From: Schizochytrium sp. CCTCC M209059
Lineage: Eukaryota; Sar; Bigyra; Thraustochytrida; Thraustochytriidae
Length of the DNA stretch: 64,000 nucleotides
Assembly (NCBI GenBank): GCA_000818945.1
Contig: KN805382.1
Span: forward strand, 579,532-643,531
Reading direction: 5' to 3'
In this document: one piece after another, positions 8,714 through 19,328 of the stretch
How the letters are laid out: the number at the start of each line of letters is the position of its first letter
Position numbering within the stretch: the first letter of the stretch is position 1
Translations under genes and position numbers: made by a program
The notes under the pieces: model-generated
Seen by the model: only the letters and a program-made list of their open reading frames with translations
Database searches by the model: none
What the model was told of the DNA's origin: nothing

Positions 8714-11641
8714 CTCCGAAAGCCTTGCCTGCTTTCGCGTGCCTTTTTCTTGTTTCCAACGAATACGCGCAGGTCTCCTCCTTATCCCTCATACCGCCAC
8801 TGATCTCGAGAAGTTCTGTGGCTTGACATAATGAGCGCACAGAGTTCTCGACGTGACCGCAATGCGTGCGCATGTTCTTAGCCTCAACAAGTAGCCGCTT
8901 TTCCGCATCCACTACAGAGACGATGACTGTGCCGATGAGCTCACTGCTTGCCTCAGCACTAGCTCCTACGTTGCACCGTCTCGGTCTACCATGCGCGCAA
9001 TTTTTCCGTGGTCTTGAGACGTGCCATACACGCTCGCTCCCATATTCTCTCGCAGAAAGCTGACTGGCTGTGACCTCGTCCTTGGGCTCTTGGAACGCAC
9101 AACGTAGGAATCGATTTAACGCCGCTCTCGTCAAGGACGCGACGTCTTTTTAAAGACTGCGAATGAGGCAGAGGCTTGGGGCAAGGACCGGGGGCGAGCA
9201 GGGGCTTGGGTCAAGGGCTTGAGCACGAGCCTGGCTGGGCACGATCTCACTACAGTGGACACACTCCGGCCTGCATCTGCAGCACAGCTGGCATTTTCAG
9301 CAGATCTTTGACTCCAGCCATTCTCACTGTCTGTCGGTAGAGCGTTGACTCCAGCCACGCCATCTCCAACCCGTCGTGTCGCTCGTGGGGGCTCTTGCGT
9401 GCGTGGATACGTGCACCGCGAATTGTTCGCTTTTGACGGCGCTCTAGCGCGCGGCAGGCAGGCCCTCCCTCCCTCCCTCCCTCCCTCCGTGCGTCCATCC
9501 ATCTGTCGCAGCCGCCTCCGCCGGTGCTGCATCCCGCTGCCGCAGTCGATATGAGATCTTGGGAGTGCCGCGGCATCGCGAGGGTGGCCAAAGCGGAGCC
9601 GGAGGCGCTGTTTCTGGAGACCCGTCGAGCTCGCGGTTGGGGGCCCCGGGGGCCCCCGATTGGATCTCGGGAGAATCTCGCGGGGAAATCGAGCTCGCGG
9701 CGTTTGCGGGCCAGGCGGGCGGCTGCGGGAGATCTTTTTGTGATGGCAGGTGGGGTCCGCAGAGGGCGGGGTAAGCTGTAGGACTGGCGGCGCGGCCCAT
9801 AGTTGATGTGCGAGCCCCGCATCGGAGGGCGGGAAGGCGCGGTAAGGGCGTACTCGTGGGTCAGGGGCGCGCGGCGCGGCGAGGTGCGGGGGCACGAGGC
9901 GTACTGGCCGGGCCCAGACAGAGGGCGCTGCGGGCGCGCGGGCACAGTGGGGACGCAGAAGGGCACTCGTTCGAGGGCCTGACCGCACCGGTCAGCGGGG
10001 TGGAAAGACTCGAAAGACGCGGCCTCGGCAGACCCCGAAAAGCCTCGCGGCGCGAGCGAGGACGCGCGCAAGGGCGCGGGCCCCGGGGCGGCGTGCGTGC
10101 GCGTGCGTGCGAGCGAGCGAGCGAGCGAGCGAGCGTGCGAGCGTGCGTTCGGAGGTCGAGCTCGCGCATACGCGGGTAAGCAGCGGCCAAACGCAGCAAT
10201 AAACGAAGCAACATGTCGGCCGGCGGCGCGATAATGGTGCAGAGCCGCGCGACAACGACGATCGCGACGACGACAACGACAACAACTACGACGACGACGA
10301 GGAGGGCGACGGCGGCGGCGAGAGAGAAGGCGGGAAACGAAAGCGTGACGGCAACGGTGACAAACGCGGTGGCGATGTCGAGCAGCAACGGCGCGAAGAC
10401 GCCGCGAGGTAGCCCGGTGTGCGTGCTCAAGCGAACAGAGGGGACGGAAGCAGGGCTGCGAGAAAACGTACTCATTAGACTGCCGTTGCCCGCGCCTCTC
10501 GTCAAGGCCAAGGTCGCGCCCAAGAACGAGGGCGGGAATGGGAAACCCTCGCAAGCTGGTGCGGTTGCCACCGCTGCCGGCAGGCGGAGGTTTGCGCGAC
10601 AGCTGCGGACAACGCGAACTGTTTCCACACGGAATCTCCCAATCGTACTGCCCATGCAAAAGCTCTAAATGCACGATGATTTCCCGAGACACACAGGGGT
10701 TTGGCGTCCAGCGGCTCGGGAAACTCGGAACCTAGCATGAGCGCCGTGGCGCGAAGCGTCTTGGGAGCTGCCGTTCGCGTCAGCGTTGCGATTGTTGCGA
10801 TTGGCGGAAGCCGAACGTTTCAAAAGACGTTGTTCGTCCGTTCGTCAGTTGCACAGGTGGAGACATGAGTCCCTCCTCCTAGCGCCCTTATTTGTTCTCT
10901 CTTGCATGGCAGAGAACGCCCGCAAGGTATAGAGCAGCCCAAACAGGCATGCACGCACGACCTTTTCTCATTTTACAATTTTCATTTTCTAGCGAGCGGA
11001 AAGGCATACTACACACATGCAGCCAGCCCGCTCGCCTCTTTGTCCTGCTTGGAGCAAGAATTGCAGCACACATTTGTGGCCTTCTTTTCTTTCACCTCTC
11101 AGCACACACACATACAAGTCATTTTACATTTTTGCGTTATTTGATACACGTTTCTCGTGAAGAATGCTCGAGAGAGACACTTTTGATGAAAATGACCTCA
11201 CCAGGAAAAAATCATTGGAGCAGCGAGCTCGAATGATACAGCTTTGGTCGACCTCTGGCAACGCGTCAAAACATTGTCAAGCACACTGCATGCTTCGGAG
11301 AAATCATTATCGTATGCCTCGTCGTCTGTTTTTACAAAAGATTAGATTCAATCTCACGATGTGATCTTTCCTCAGGTATTGCATGCACGATGAACCCATG
11401 TTCGCGCCGCCTCTTTAAGAATTCTTTGTTGTGCGTCAGCGTGCGTCTCTTTGAGATCTTCACCAATCATGATGATCGAGGAAAGGTTTGACTTGTACTA
11501 GACCTATACCTCCTTTGTACTATGCCTCAGCATCGACTGTATACTACCAAACGATCAAAGATGCTCAACTTTTGGTAAAGCCAAAAGCGTTTTAGAGGAT
11601 TGTTGCCGGACTCCTGATGATCTTGTTCTTCAGAGGCCATC
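8714..11641. other. 2.9 kb with no recognised gene
   Basis: Several long open frames exist on both strands (e.g. 480 codons on minus 9250-10692), but they overlap each other in alternative frames. Their translations are Arg/Pro/Ala/Ser-rich low complexity, as expected of GC-rich DNA. Simple tracts: (ccct)n at about 9460-9490, (gcga)n at about 10108-10140, and an acaacg/acgacg-rich stretch near 10250-10310. From 10860 the sequence is AT-rich without coding signs. A minus-strand open stretch at 8714-9134 has more natural composition but no recognisable domain. Confidence 0.4.
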
Positions 11642-12652
11642 ATGACTGGTTCGACCTTCATCAGAACCGAAACTGCGATGAGGCCAGGGTGCCGCCACAT
11701 GTTGGCCGTTCGCCGCCTTCACTGCAGCGAGCATGGCGCGCGGCAGACGGCGATGGCGGCGACGCAAGCCAGGACGTGGGACGAGGATGCCACGCGTGAG
11801 TACGGCGTGTCGGTGTTCTACCAGGAAGGGGGCCGAAGCCAGCGTCGGCAGCTACAGCTCGTCGTGGACGCTTTCGGCGATGTCCTGAGGCCGAAGGCGC
11901 GGCTGGTCGACCTGGGCGGCGGCAGCGGAGCCTTTGCGACGTTGCTGCGTCAGCACGTCGCCCCCGCTGACGTGCTGTGCGTGGATCCGTCGCCGGCCAT
12001 GTTAGAGCAGGCGGCGCGTCGCGACGGCCTTCAAACGTTATGTGCCGACGCGGGCCAGTTCGCGGCACTTCGCGGCTTCGACCCAGCGCCATGGCCTCAT
12101 GCCGTGTCTGATGATGCAAAGGAGGACGGCATGTACGACGGCGTGCTCATCAAGGAAGCTGTCCACTTGATTGGCCCAATGCCGCAAATCAAGACGGTCT
12201 TTGCCGGTCTCGCTGAGCAGCTCCGCCCCGGCGGGCGTCTCTGTATCCTTATGCGGGCACCAGAGCCCAAGTACCCGCTGACGGCGGCGGCTCGCGCCGC
12301 TTGGGAGCATGCCACGCCGCCTTCCATGGTGGCCGACGTTTGTGCGGCGATGCAGGCGAGCGGTCTTGTTGATGTTGGCCACGAGTCGAACAGCGAGCCT
12401 CTATACATGGACGAGAGCGCGTGGCTGGATATGATCCGCCATCGCATTTGGTCCATCTTCTCCGAGTCCTACTTCCCCGGGCGCACGGCGCTGCAGCAGC
12501 TCGTGGTCGATACGAAGGAGCTACTCTTGAAATGGCCGCGTCAACCGGATACGGGTCACCTGGTGATCGATGAAGAGTATGTTGTGATTTATGGGCGAGC
12601 CCCAGCTTCGAAACCTGCCAGCGAAACGTCAATGCAGCAGCAGGATGGCTGA
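11642..12652 (+). CDS. Class I SAM-dependent methyltransferase
   Basis: 336 aa. The Rossmann-type SAM-binding core is clear: motif I LVDLGGGSGAF at about residues 88-98, acidic motif II VLCVDPS (D115), and a post-motif stretch LRPGGRLCILMRAP. The substrate is not deducible. The closest general style is the Methyltransf_11/25 family of small-molecule methylases. The first roughly 38 residues are Arg-rich with few acids and could be a mitochondrial transit peptide; a later ATG (residue 38) would remove it. The C-terminus (Gln-rich) is unremarkable. Confidence 0.8.
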   Translation: MTGSTFIRTETAMRPGCRHMLAVRRLHCSEHGARQTAMAATQARTWDEDATREYGVSVFYQEGGRSQRRQLQLVVDAFGDVLRPKARLVDLGGGSGAFATLLRQHVAPADVLCVDPSPAMLEQAARRDGLQTLCADAGQFAALRGFDPAPWPHAVSDDAKEDGMYDGVLIKEAVHLIGPMPQIKTVFAGLAEQLRPGGRLCILMRAPEPKYPLTAAARAAWEHATPPSMVADVCAAMQASGLVDVGHESNSEPLYMDESAWLDMIRHRIWSIFSESYFPGRTALQQLVVDTKELLLKWPRQPDTGHLVIDEEYVVIYGRAPASKPASETSMQQQDG

Positions 12653-13196
12653 TTTAGCCTAGCTAGTCTACGAGAGATGACTGCTCAAAAGAAAAGAAAA
12701 TGTCATGAATTGAGTGCGGTTGCAGTTTTGCAGTGCATGAAAAGTAGAAATAGTAGAAGCGTCTAAAGAAAATGACCGGGCTTTGTTGAATTGAAGTGAA
12801 AAGAGGGGTGGAGAAAAGTGATTTGTTTTCATGTTGCGCATGGCTCCTTTACAACCAAATAGGAAGTGATGGGTGGTCAGGGCGGGGCGGGACCCTCATT
12901 TAATTCACATAAAAGACAAAGACAAAACGACGTTACACATTCATCATACTGTAATACAAATGGCGCTGAGGTCAGGAAAGACCACGTTCGAAGCGAAACA
13001 TGGTCGGTGCACCATGAAGAGTTTTTTTGATAGGATGCGACTCGCCGCTTAAGAGGGGGGGGGGGGGGGAGCAAACTCTACACACAAAGACACAAAGACA
13101 CAGGAATAATCATGGTGCTTCTTCGCCAACAAGAAGAAGCGTGGGGGAGCTGGGTTTGGCTAGTCTGGGCTGGACTGGCCAAGGACAGCCCGCTTC
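12653..13196. other. Intergenic between convergent genes
   Basis: 3' flanks of the methyltransferase (plus) and the TPR-like gene (minus). AT-rich, with a poly-G run of about 15 at 13054-13069. No gene seen. Confidence 0.5.
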
Positions 13197-14078
13197 TCAC
13201 ACCTGAACAATGGTAAGACCACCATTGCGCTTGCGGAGACGCGTAACGTCTGCGGCAGCAAGCTTCGTCTCTTCGTGCTTGGGGCCCTTGAGACGCAGTT
13301 TGAGCAAGAAAGCCTGCTCTGCATGGTCAAGTGCGTCAACATAGTCGGGCTGGGGGCCGTCCTCGAGCAGGTGCGCAAGGCACTCGTGCGTCCAGGCCAT
13401 TCCCTCTTCATCTGCCGTGTCCGCGCGAATGATGAGCACCTGCTCGAAAATTTCGCGGGCGCGCTCAGCGCAGTCGATGGCCTCCTCGAGGCACTTGTGG
13501 AACTCAAAGCCGCCAATGGCCAAGGCGCTCGCCTTGTCGCTCCAAACCTGAGCATATGTGTTGATGACGTTTGCGTACTGAGCGGAAACCTCTCCGTGGT
13601 GGAAGGATGTGCGGGTTGCCTTGGACTCCAAGAGTTCGAGGGCCTCATCGAGCTTGCCTGCGCGCAACAGGCGGAGCGTCTTTTTATCCAGGCCGCGCGA
13701 CTTGTCAATCGTGGCGATGGCGATGGGTTCCTCCTCTTCATTGAAGCGCGCCGCGCGGATCGTGCGCAGGAGTCGCAGCCTGAACTTCCTCTTGGCCGCG
13801 GTCCCGTCGCCAGGGATGTCGTTCGAGGACTTTTGCAGCGATTTCCGCAGGGGGCGAAACACGGACGAGAGGCCGTGCCTGAGGGACGTGCGCATGCCGC
13901 CGGTGTTGCTCATGGACTTGGACGCGCCGCGCGAGCTGCTCAGGCGTCTCGGCGCCGCGTCCATGGCGTCCGCGGTCGGGTCCGTGGCGTCCGAGTCCGC
14001 GGCGCGCGGCTGGCGCAGCGACCTCCTCCGCTCCAGCAGCAGCTCCGTCGTGGACAGTCCTCGCTCCAGAGGCATCAT
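13197..14078 (-). CDS. TPR-like helical repeat protein, function unknown
   Basis: 293 aa with tandem ATG ATG start. The first roughly 125 residues are Ser/Arg-rich and probably disordered. From about residue 130 the chain is all helical, with tetratricopeptide-like pairs: LLRAGKLDEALELLESKA, then an AIDCAERAREIFEQVL helix, then YVDALDHAEQAFLLKLRLKG. This is the kinesin-light-chain style of TPR, which usually mediates protein-protein contacts. No catalytic motif is seen. The Arg/Ser-rich front with RRLSSS and RRSL motifs could be phosphorylated (inference). Confidence 0.65.
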   Translation of the reverse strand: MMPLERGLSTTELLLERRRSLRQPRAADSDATDPTADAMDAAPRRLSSSRGASKSMSNTGGMRTSLRHGLSSVFRPLRKSLQKSSNDIPGDGTAAKRKFRLRLLRTIRAARFNEEEEPIAIATIDKSRGLDKKTLRLLRAGKLDEALELLESKATRTSFHHGEVSAQYANVINTYAQVWSDKASALAIGGFEFHKCLEEAIDCAERAREIFEQVLIIRADTADEEGMAWTHECLAHLLEDGPQPDYVDALDHAEQAFLLKLRLKGPKHEETKLAAADVTRLRKRNGGLTIVQV

Positions 14079-16723
14079 TGCGTTTCGCCGTGGCCGAGTC
14101 CGAGGTCGCGACCGAGCTCGAGCCCAAGCCCAAGCTCAAGCTCAAGATCACCCGCGAAACGTGCTCGCTCCCTCGAGGAGCACTCGCGACTGCAATGCCG
14201 TGCGTCTCGCGCCGCTCCGTCGCTGCCAAGGCAAGGCAAGGCAAGGCAAGGTGCTGCGACGCAAGCAAGGCCGGTCGCGGTCGGCCGTTGCGGTGCTGCG
14301 GACGCGGCGGCCGGGCGGCTGGAGTTCTGGTTTTGCAGCCCGCGTTAGGTGCGCGCGAGCTCCGGTTTTTTAGGTGCCGCTTCGATTGATCGCCCCGTCA
14401 ATCGGTCACATCAATCGAAGTGAACGACGGCTCCGGGGAAGAGCGGGCGCGGCGCGGAAGAGAGAGAGAGCGCGCGCGAGAGACGCGGAGCGCGCGAGAG
14501 ACGCGGAGCGCGCGAGACACGCGGAGCGCGGGCGCCGCGCGAGCCGCAGGGGGGTGGGGTGGAGAGGAAGGGCCCGCAAGCGCAGCGCAGCAGCCAGACG
14601 GAGGCAGCGAGGCCGGCCGGCGTCCCCCTCGCCGCGGCGTGCGCGCACGTGCCGCGCGTGCACGTGCTTGGTACTTGTTTCTTCCACCGAGTCATCCTTT
14701 CTTCCTTACTTTCATTCTTGCTTTTCCAGCTTTCCATCACTTCCTTTCCTTTCCTTTCCTTTCCTTTCCTGCACCGGCGGCAGCGGCTCCGCGACCAGGA
14801 GTGCTGCCGCTGCTGCTGCTGTCGCCGCTGCTGCTGCTGCTGCTGCATGGCGTGCTTCTCCCCCATTCCAGCTTCGCGGCCTCCTTCGTCGGCGTCTTCT
14901 TCGCGGTCGCAGCCGCAGCTCTAGCTCGCGTGCTCGCTTGCTCGCTTGCTTGCCTGCTCGCTTGCTTGCTTCTACGAGCTCGCTCGCTCGTGTCGCTGCA
15001 GGCCTGGCCGCGGCTTTCCTTCTCCTCGCGCGCCCCGCGCGGCGCGGCCCCCGAAGGCGAGGGGCTGGCGGGCCTGGCGCCGCGTCGCGTCGCGTCGCGT
15101 CGGGTTGGCTTGGGTCGGGCCGGGTCGAGTCGACGGGGATGGAGCGCGAGGTGCACGACGTGGCGCCGGCGATGTTCGCAAATAAATGCCAGACAGCCAG
15201 CCCGTGCCAGTCGGCGAGCGCGGGCACGGCTGACGGGCTGGAGAGCCTGCGCGCGAGCCTGCCCTGGCTCTGCCCGCCAGCTTCGGCCGCGCCTGCGAGC
15301 TCGACATCGAGCACGGCAGGCCAGGCCGGGCGCGATCGCAAGCAAGCCCGTCCGTCGCCAGGGCGGGCTGCGTCACGAGCAACATCATCGACAACCAACC
15401 CGCACGCCGCCGATCTCGGGGCCGACCCGCGTGGCTGCGTACGCAGATCGATCCTCGCGCGAGCTCGGCGCTCTGTCGGGCGCGCAGACGCTGGCGCGGG
15501 GCGGCAAGCGCTGCGCCTGGAGCTTGCTCACAGGCTGCGAGGAAGGAGACAAAACGAGCACGCGTGCACACACATAGTACGTCCACGCAAGTAATTAATA
15601 CACACTTGCTTGTACGAGCGCGAGGATAACGAGCACGTGCTGCTACGCAAGTACGCACGCCTGCGACACGAACGGGAGACATGGCGCAGCTGCAGCTGCA
15701 GCTGGCCAGCCGTGGCGGCGGCGGCGGAAGAGATGCGGCGAGGACGGGCAGACCGTCTGCTGCTGGCGGTCGCAGAGCGCGGGCTGCATGTGGACCTGGG
15801 TGGGCCCGTGGACGCGCTTTCTGAGTAGTGTTCGAGGCGCGTGCGCTCTTCGTGTTGAGGCCCAGCTTATAACAGAGAGGCTCGTGGGACTCGCCATGAA
15901 ACGCGGAGTGAGGTGCTAGGGTCGCGCAAGCGGGGCCCGAGGCCTAGGCCTGGGAGCTGACGCGAACGGCGACTCGGGCTGCAAAGCAAGGAGACGTTGT
16001 GACTTCGGAAAAAAGGAGAGGAATATTGCCGCTGGCTGCTGCCGCTGGAGATGATGATGCTGCTGCTTGATGAAAACGATGGCCCAGCAAGCTGAGAGCT
16101 TGCTGCTGCTGCTGCTGCGGCTGCTCTCGGTTCCAATACTTTGCGTCTACCGCCGCTTTAGAGAGGCTATGCGACTGATTCGTCTGGCAATGTGTCAAGA
16201 ATAATACGAGCACAACAGGAAAAAAGAAAAAGAAAGACGATTGCTCCTCTTGGCATTATTTGAGCTCTGTTTCACTTGCAACGTTTGCTCAGGCCAAAAA
16301 GACTTCGACCACCATGAGCCGGCCGTTCAGGGCCTCCCACCCATTCCACTTCCGCTTCTCCTTGTTCTTCTCTTTTGTCCAGCACACCAGGGCACAAGAT
16401 TCACTTTTTCGCGCAGTTCGTCATCATCTTCTCATCCGACAAAACGAATTTTTTTTTCATTTTTTCTGCAATAACAATGTGCGCCTTCATTCCATCTCCG
16501 TTGCGCAAATTTGGAGACTATTACTTTACGTATTACAAAGAGAGGTTCTCGCATGCACTCCATCGAAGCGCACATGATGAGAATGAGGAGTTGCGATGCG
16601 AATGATCTGCACACCAGTCTCCCCACCGATCTATCCCGCCCTAGTCGTTGTCTTGTCAAGGTCAACCTTTACACCTTGACTGGGAATGAATCAACGAAAC
16701 CGCAGAACGAGAGTAGTATTTGC
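14079..16723. other. GC-rich low-complexity interval, no gene recognised
   Basis: Many overlapping frames on both strands, all compositionally biased (Arg, Ala, Ser, Pro), none with a domain. Tandem features: ggcaa repeats at about 14227-14250; an acgcggagcgcgcgag-type repeat of about 17 bp at 14480-14530; ctttc repeats at about 14740-14770; ctg triplets near 14808-14846; cgcttgcttg-type tracts at 14930-14970; gctgct near 16105-16120. From about 16200 it is AT-rich, the 3' flank of TRAPPC1. Confidence 0.4.
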
Positions 16724-17203
16724 TCAGAATCGCTTCGCCATGCCGACCATCATGGCGTCGAGTTTCTTGCGAAAACTCGGATTCTCAATGGGTTCACCTG
16801 GTGTGAACATTGGATTCCTAACGACCATATGAACGTAGAGGTCTGCATACGTGGAACGTAGCGTCTCTTGTATATTCTTGCATATCTGCGAGTTGCATTT
16901 TTCTGTGTTGAGGACGAACCTAAGACCCGAGGCTGTCTCGTACTGGTGGAGCGTGAATTTGTTTGTGGAGAAGGACGTCATGTTGCCTCTTGTGTCTGGC
17001 GCATCCCCAGCGTTCGTGGCGGCGCCACTCCCGGGCGAGAATTTTCGCCCCAGCTGTTTGAGCGAGAAGAGCAGGCCAAAGACCAACTTGGCGTCCTCGT
17101 CAGGATTGTCCGCTAGCGGGTTATGCTCACGGGACCATTCCTGATAGAACAGACACACGCCTCGTCTGTCAAAGACGTAAAAGTTGTAAATCGCCAGGAC
17201 CAT
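16724..17203 (-). CDS. TRAPPC1: TRAPP complex subunit 1 (Bet5 orthologue)
   Basis: 159 aa, sedlin/longin fold. The start MVLAIYNFYVFDRRGVCLFY is the family signature (human begins with the same Φ-x-N-x-Y-x-F-D-R-x-G-x-C-L pattern). Middle motifs are LVFGLLFSLKQLGRKFSP and KFTLHQYETASGLRFVLNT, and the end has YADLYVHMVVRNPMFTPGE. Core subunit of TRAPP II/III, the guanine-exchange complex for Ypt1/Rab1 at the ER-Golgi boundary. A roughly 18-residue insert before NKFTLHQYE (Ala/Gly/Asn-rich) is longer than in human. Single exon. Confidence 0.93.
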   Translation of the reverse strand: MVLAIYNFYVFDRRGVCLFYQEWSREHNPLADNPDEDAKLVFGLLFSLKQLGRKFSPGSGAATNAGDAPDTRGNMTSFSTNKFTLHQYETASGLRFVLNTEKCNSQICKNIQETLRSTYADLYVHMVVRNPMFTPGEPIENPSFRKKLDAMMVGMAKRF

Positions 17204-17498
17204 TTTTCTTCCCTATTCTTCTCGCGCGGCAGTGGCCGCGTAGGGATACTTCTCCCCTGACGCGCCTGTTCCTGGCGCTGCGTCGGCTTGCTCGTGCTCG
17301 CTCTCCAAAACTCGCGCGATGAAGCGGCCGCCACTCCGTACGTCTGCGCGCGGGGCTCAGCAGTGTTTCGTCCGTCCCGCTGAGCTCTTGCGGCCGCCCT
17401 GGCCCTTCGCCCGCGCGTCTGCGTGCGCCCGCGCGCGTGCTCGTGTGTGCCGCGCAGTCGAGCTGTTGTATCCTTTTCGTCTTTGGCGGCCCGGCTGC

Positions 17499-17840
17499 TC
17501 AAATCTTGTCGTCTACCATGGTGGCGTGGCGAGCGCGAACATCGTGGGTGAGGCCGTACATGACCTCCATGAAGTTTGCGATGGCAATGGCCAAGAACGT
17601 ACCTTTGCCAGCGCTTGCTCCAAGTGAGATCACCATCCACAAACCATGAAAGGAGGTCCTTGGCGCCATGGACTTGTCACGTTGGTGCAAAAGGATGCAG
17701 ACGGTACAGGGAACGATGCCGCAGGCGAAGAGATCGCGTGCCACAAGCAAAGCAACTGCTTCAGTTCCTCCTTCTTTTGAGCATAGACCGGAAAATGCCG
17801 ACTTAAGAAAAGACGACGGCACGTACGACGTCGAGTCCAT
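17499..17840 (-). CDS. Small membrane protein, possible OCIA-domain protein
   Basis: 113 aa from the ATG at 17840 (a later ATG at 17669 would give 56 aa). Two hydrophobic segments are visible, about residues 33-52 (FACGIVPCTVCILL) and 64-88 (GLWMVISLGASAGKGTFLAIAIANF). The order 'G-I-V-P near the first segment, short polar linker, then G-x-S/A-x-G-K-x-T in the second' resembles the OCIA domain of mitochondrial/endosomal OCIAD1/2, but similarity is weak and judged by eye. The upstream frame is open further with unnatural composition, so 17840 is preferred. On the same strand as TRAPPC1, 295 bp upstream of it. Confidence 0.45.
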   Translation of the reverse strand: MDSTSYVPSSFLKSAFSGLCSKEGGTEAVALLVARDLFACGIVPCTVCILLHQRDKSMAPRTSFHGLWMVISLGASAGKGTFLAIAIANFMEVMYGLTHDVRARHATMVDDKI

Positions 17841-19328
17841 AATTTTCTTTTTTCTTTTTTGGGGGGGGGATCGAAGGCATCGAACGCAAAATTGTAAATC
17901 ACCGGATTGCAAGCATGTAATCGCAAATGGAGGAGACGTGACGGGGCTGGTGAAAGAGAGAAAATGGAACCACGCCATTATGCCTAAAATACTTGCAATT
18001 CGTCTCCACACCGACCCTCGTCCTCCAATACATTTACATCTGCAAAAAAAAAAGTCGCAGATGCATCTATGCAGCAGGACGCTCCTCAAGGACCACGAGT
18101 ATCTTGACCACGTAGAGGAGAACCTCGCTCAGTCTCCAAGGCTCACCTCACAAACGAGGATGACAACGACATTAATAAAATTTGCTAAAGGGATGTCACG
18201 TACAAAATGACACTCTCTTATCTCCGCTTTTACGGCATTGCCGGCCATGCGCGCGAGAAGACCGCGGCCAAAACCCACGACATGGCCTCGACTAGCTGCT
18301 TCGCTGGTTGGCTTAAAGCAGGAAGACGCGCGCGGCGGGACTTGATCTGAGAGCGATGGGACACAAGATCCTTTCTTGCCGTTGGCCCCATCTCTACACT
18401 GCAAAGAGACGTTGGAGACCTCCCCACCTCCCCCCCCCATCGGATCATGGCTCTGTGCGACTCGATCAGTTGGCGCTCCTCTTCCGTCCCGGGGCGCGGC
18501 CGCCGTTTCAAGAGTCGCGCGAGACGGCCGGCCGACTCGAGCTCGCGACGAACGACTGCGAGGCGGCGGTCGGAGTTCATTGGCAAAGCGCCCTCGTTTT
18601 CGTCCCATTCGTCCCATTCATTGACTTGACTCACTTCTGCCCGGCCGTCAGTCAATGGACACCCCGTCCCCTCAGGCTTGGCTGCCGAGGCTCGAGTTTT
18701 TAGGCCACGAGGCTGGACCCGCGGTCGATCGACCTGGCGGCACGGGCGGCGCAAGATAAGTATCCCTCTCTCCACCGTAGGCCTGGAGCAGAAGCTCGCG
18801 GGCGAAGAAGCTCTGTGTAGGACAAGTCTTCCACGGTGGAAAGCTACGAGCTGCGTAGCAAGCAATAACGGCATCTCGAGGCAAGGGCGCCGCGACCGCC
18901 TCGCTGGGTCGACAAAACTCGCGGCGGAGCAAGCGAGGTCGTCGCCGGCACGGGACGCGACCCGCCGCGCGAGGAGGCGTTGGTGTAGAGAAAGCGAGAG
19001 ACCGCGGTCGCGAGGCCGAGTGCAGGACCGCGAACTTGAGCTAGAGCATACATTGATCACTTGGCCTGGACCTGGACCTCGACCCCGACCGCGAGGTCGT
19101 GCGCGCCCCTTCGAGACCGAACAGTAAAGACCTGGCAAGGCCTCTCCACGAAGGGAGAAGCCATTGTTGTTGTCGCGGCCTTCCATTGTCGTCGTTGCGA
19201 AGAAATCATCGATCTCGAGGCGTGTTTCCGTGCGTTAATTTGGAGCAAGCGAGGGTAAAAGGATAAAAGGAGAAGCCGCAAAAACTCGAGCAAAAGCCAG
19301 GGCAGCTGCAAACCCGAATCTAGACTCG
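17841..19328. other. Intergenic, no gene recognised
   Basis: AT-rich to about 18230, then GC-rich towards the CNNM-like gene. A minus-strand open frame (18230-19186) has Arg/Ser-rich composition and no domain. The last 100 bp before 19329 probably form the 5' UTR. Confidence 0.4.

Noticed and set aside
9250..10692. 480-codon minus-strand frame in the 8.7-11.6 kb interval
   Set aside because: Arg/Pro/Ser/Ala low complexity; competing frames of similar length on both strands; no domain.
14374..15594. 406-codon plus-strand frame in GC-rich DNA
   Set aside because: Composition follows the underlying repeats; equivalent frames exist in other phases and on the other strand.
17668..18210. 180-codon plus-strand frame opposite the OCIA-like gene
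   Set aside because: Unnatural composition and runs through a poly-T/poly-G tract; the minus-strand frame has two clear hydrophobic helices.
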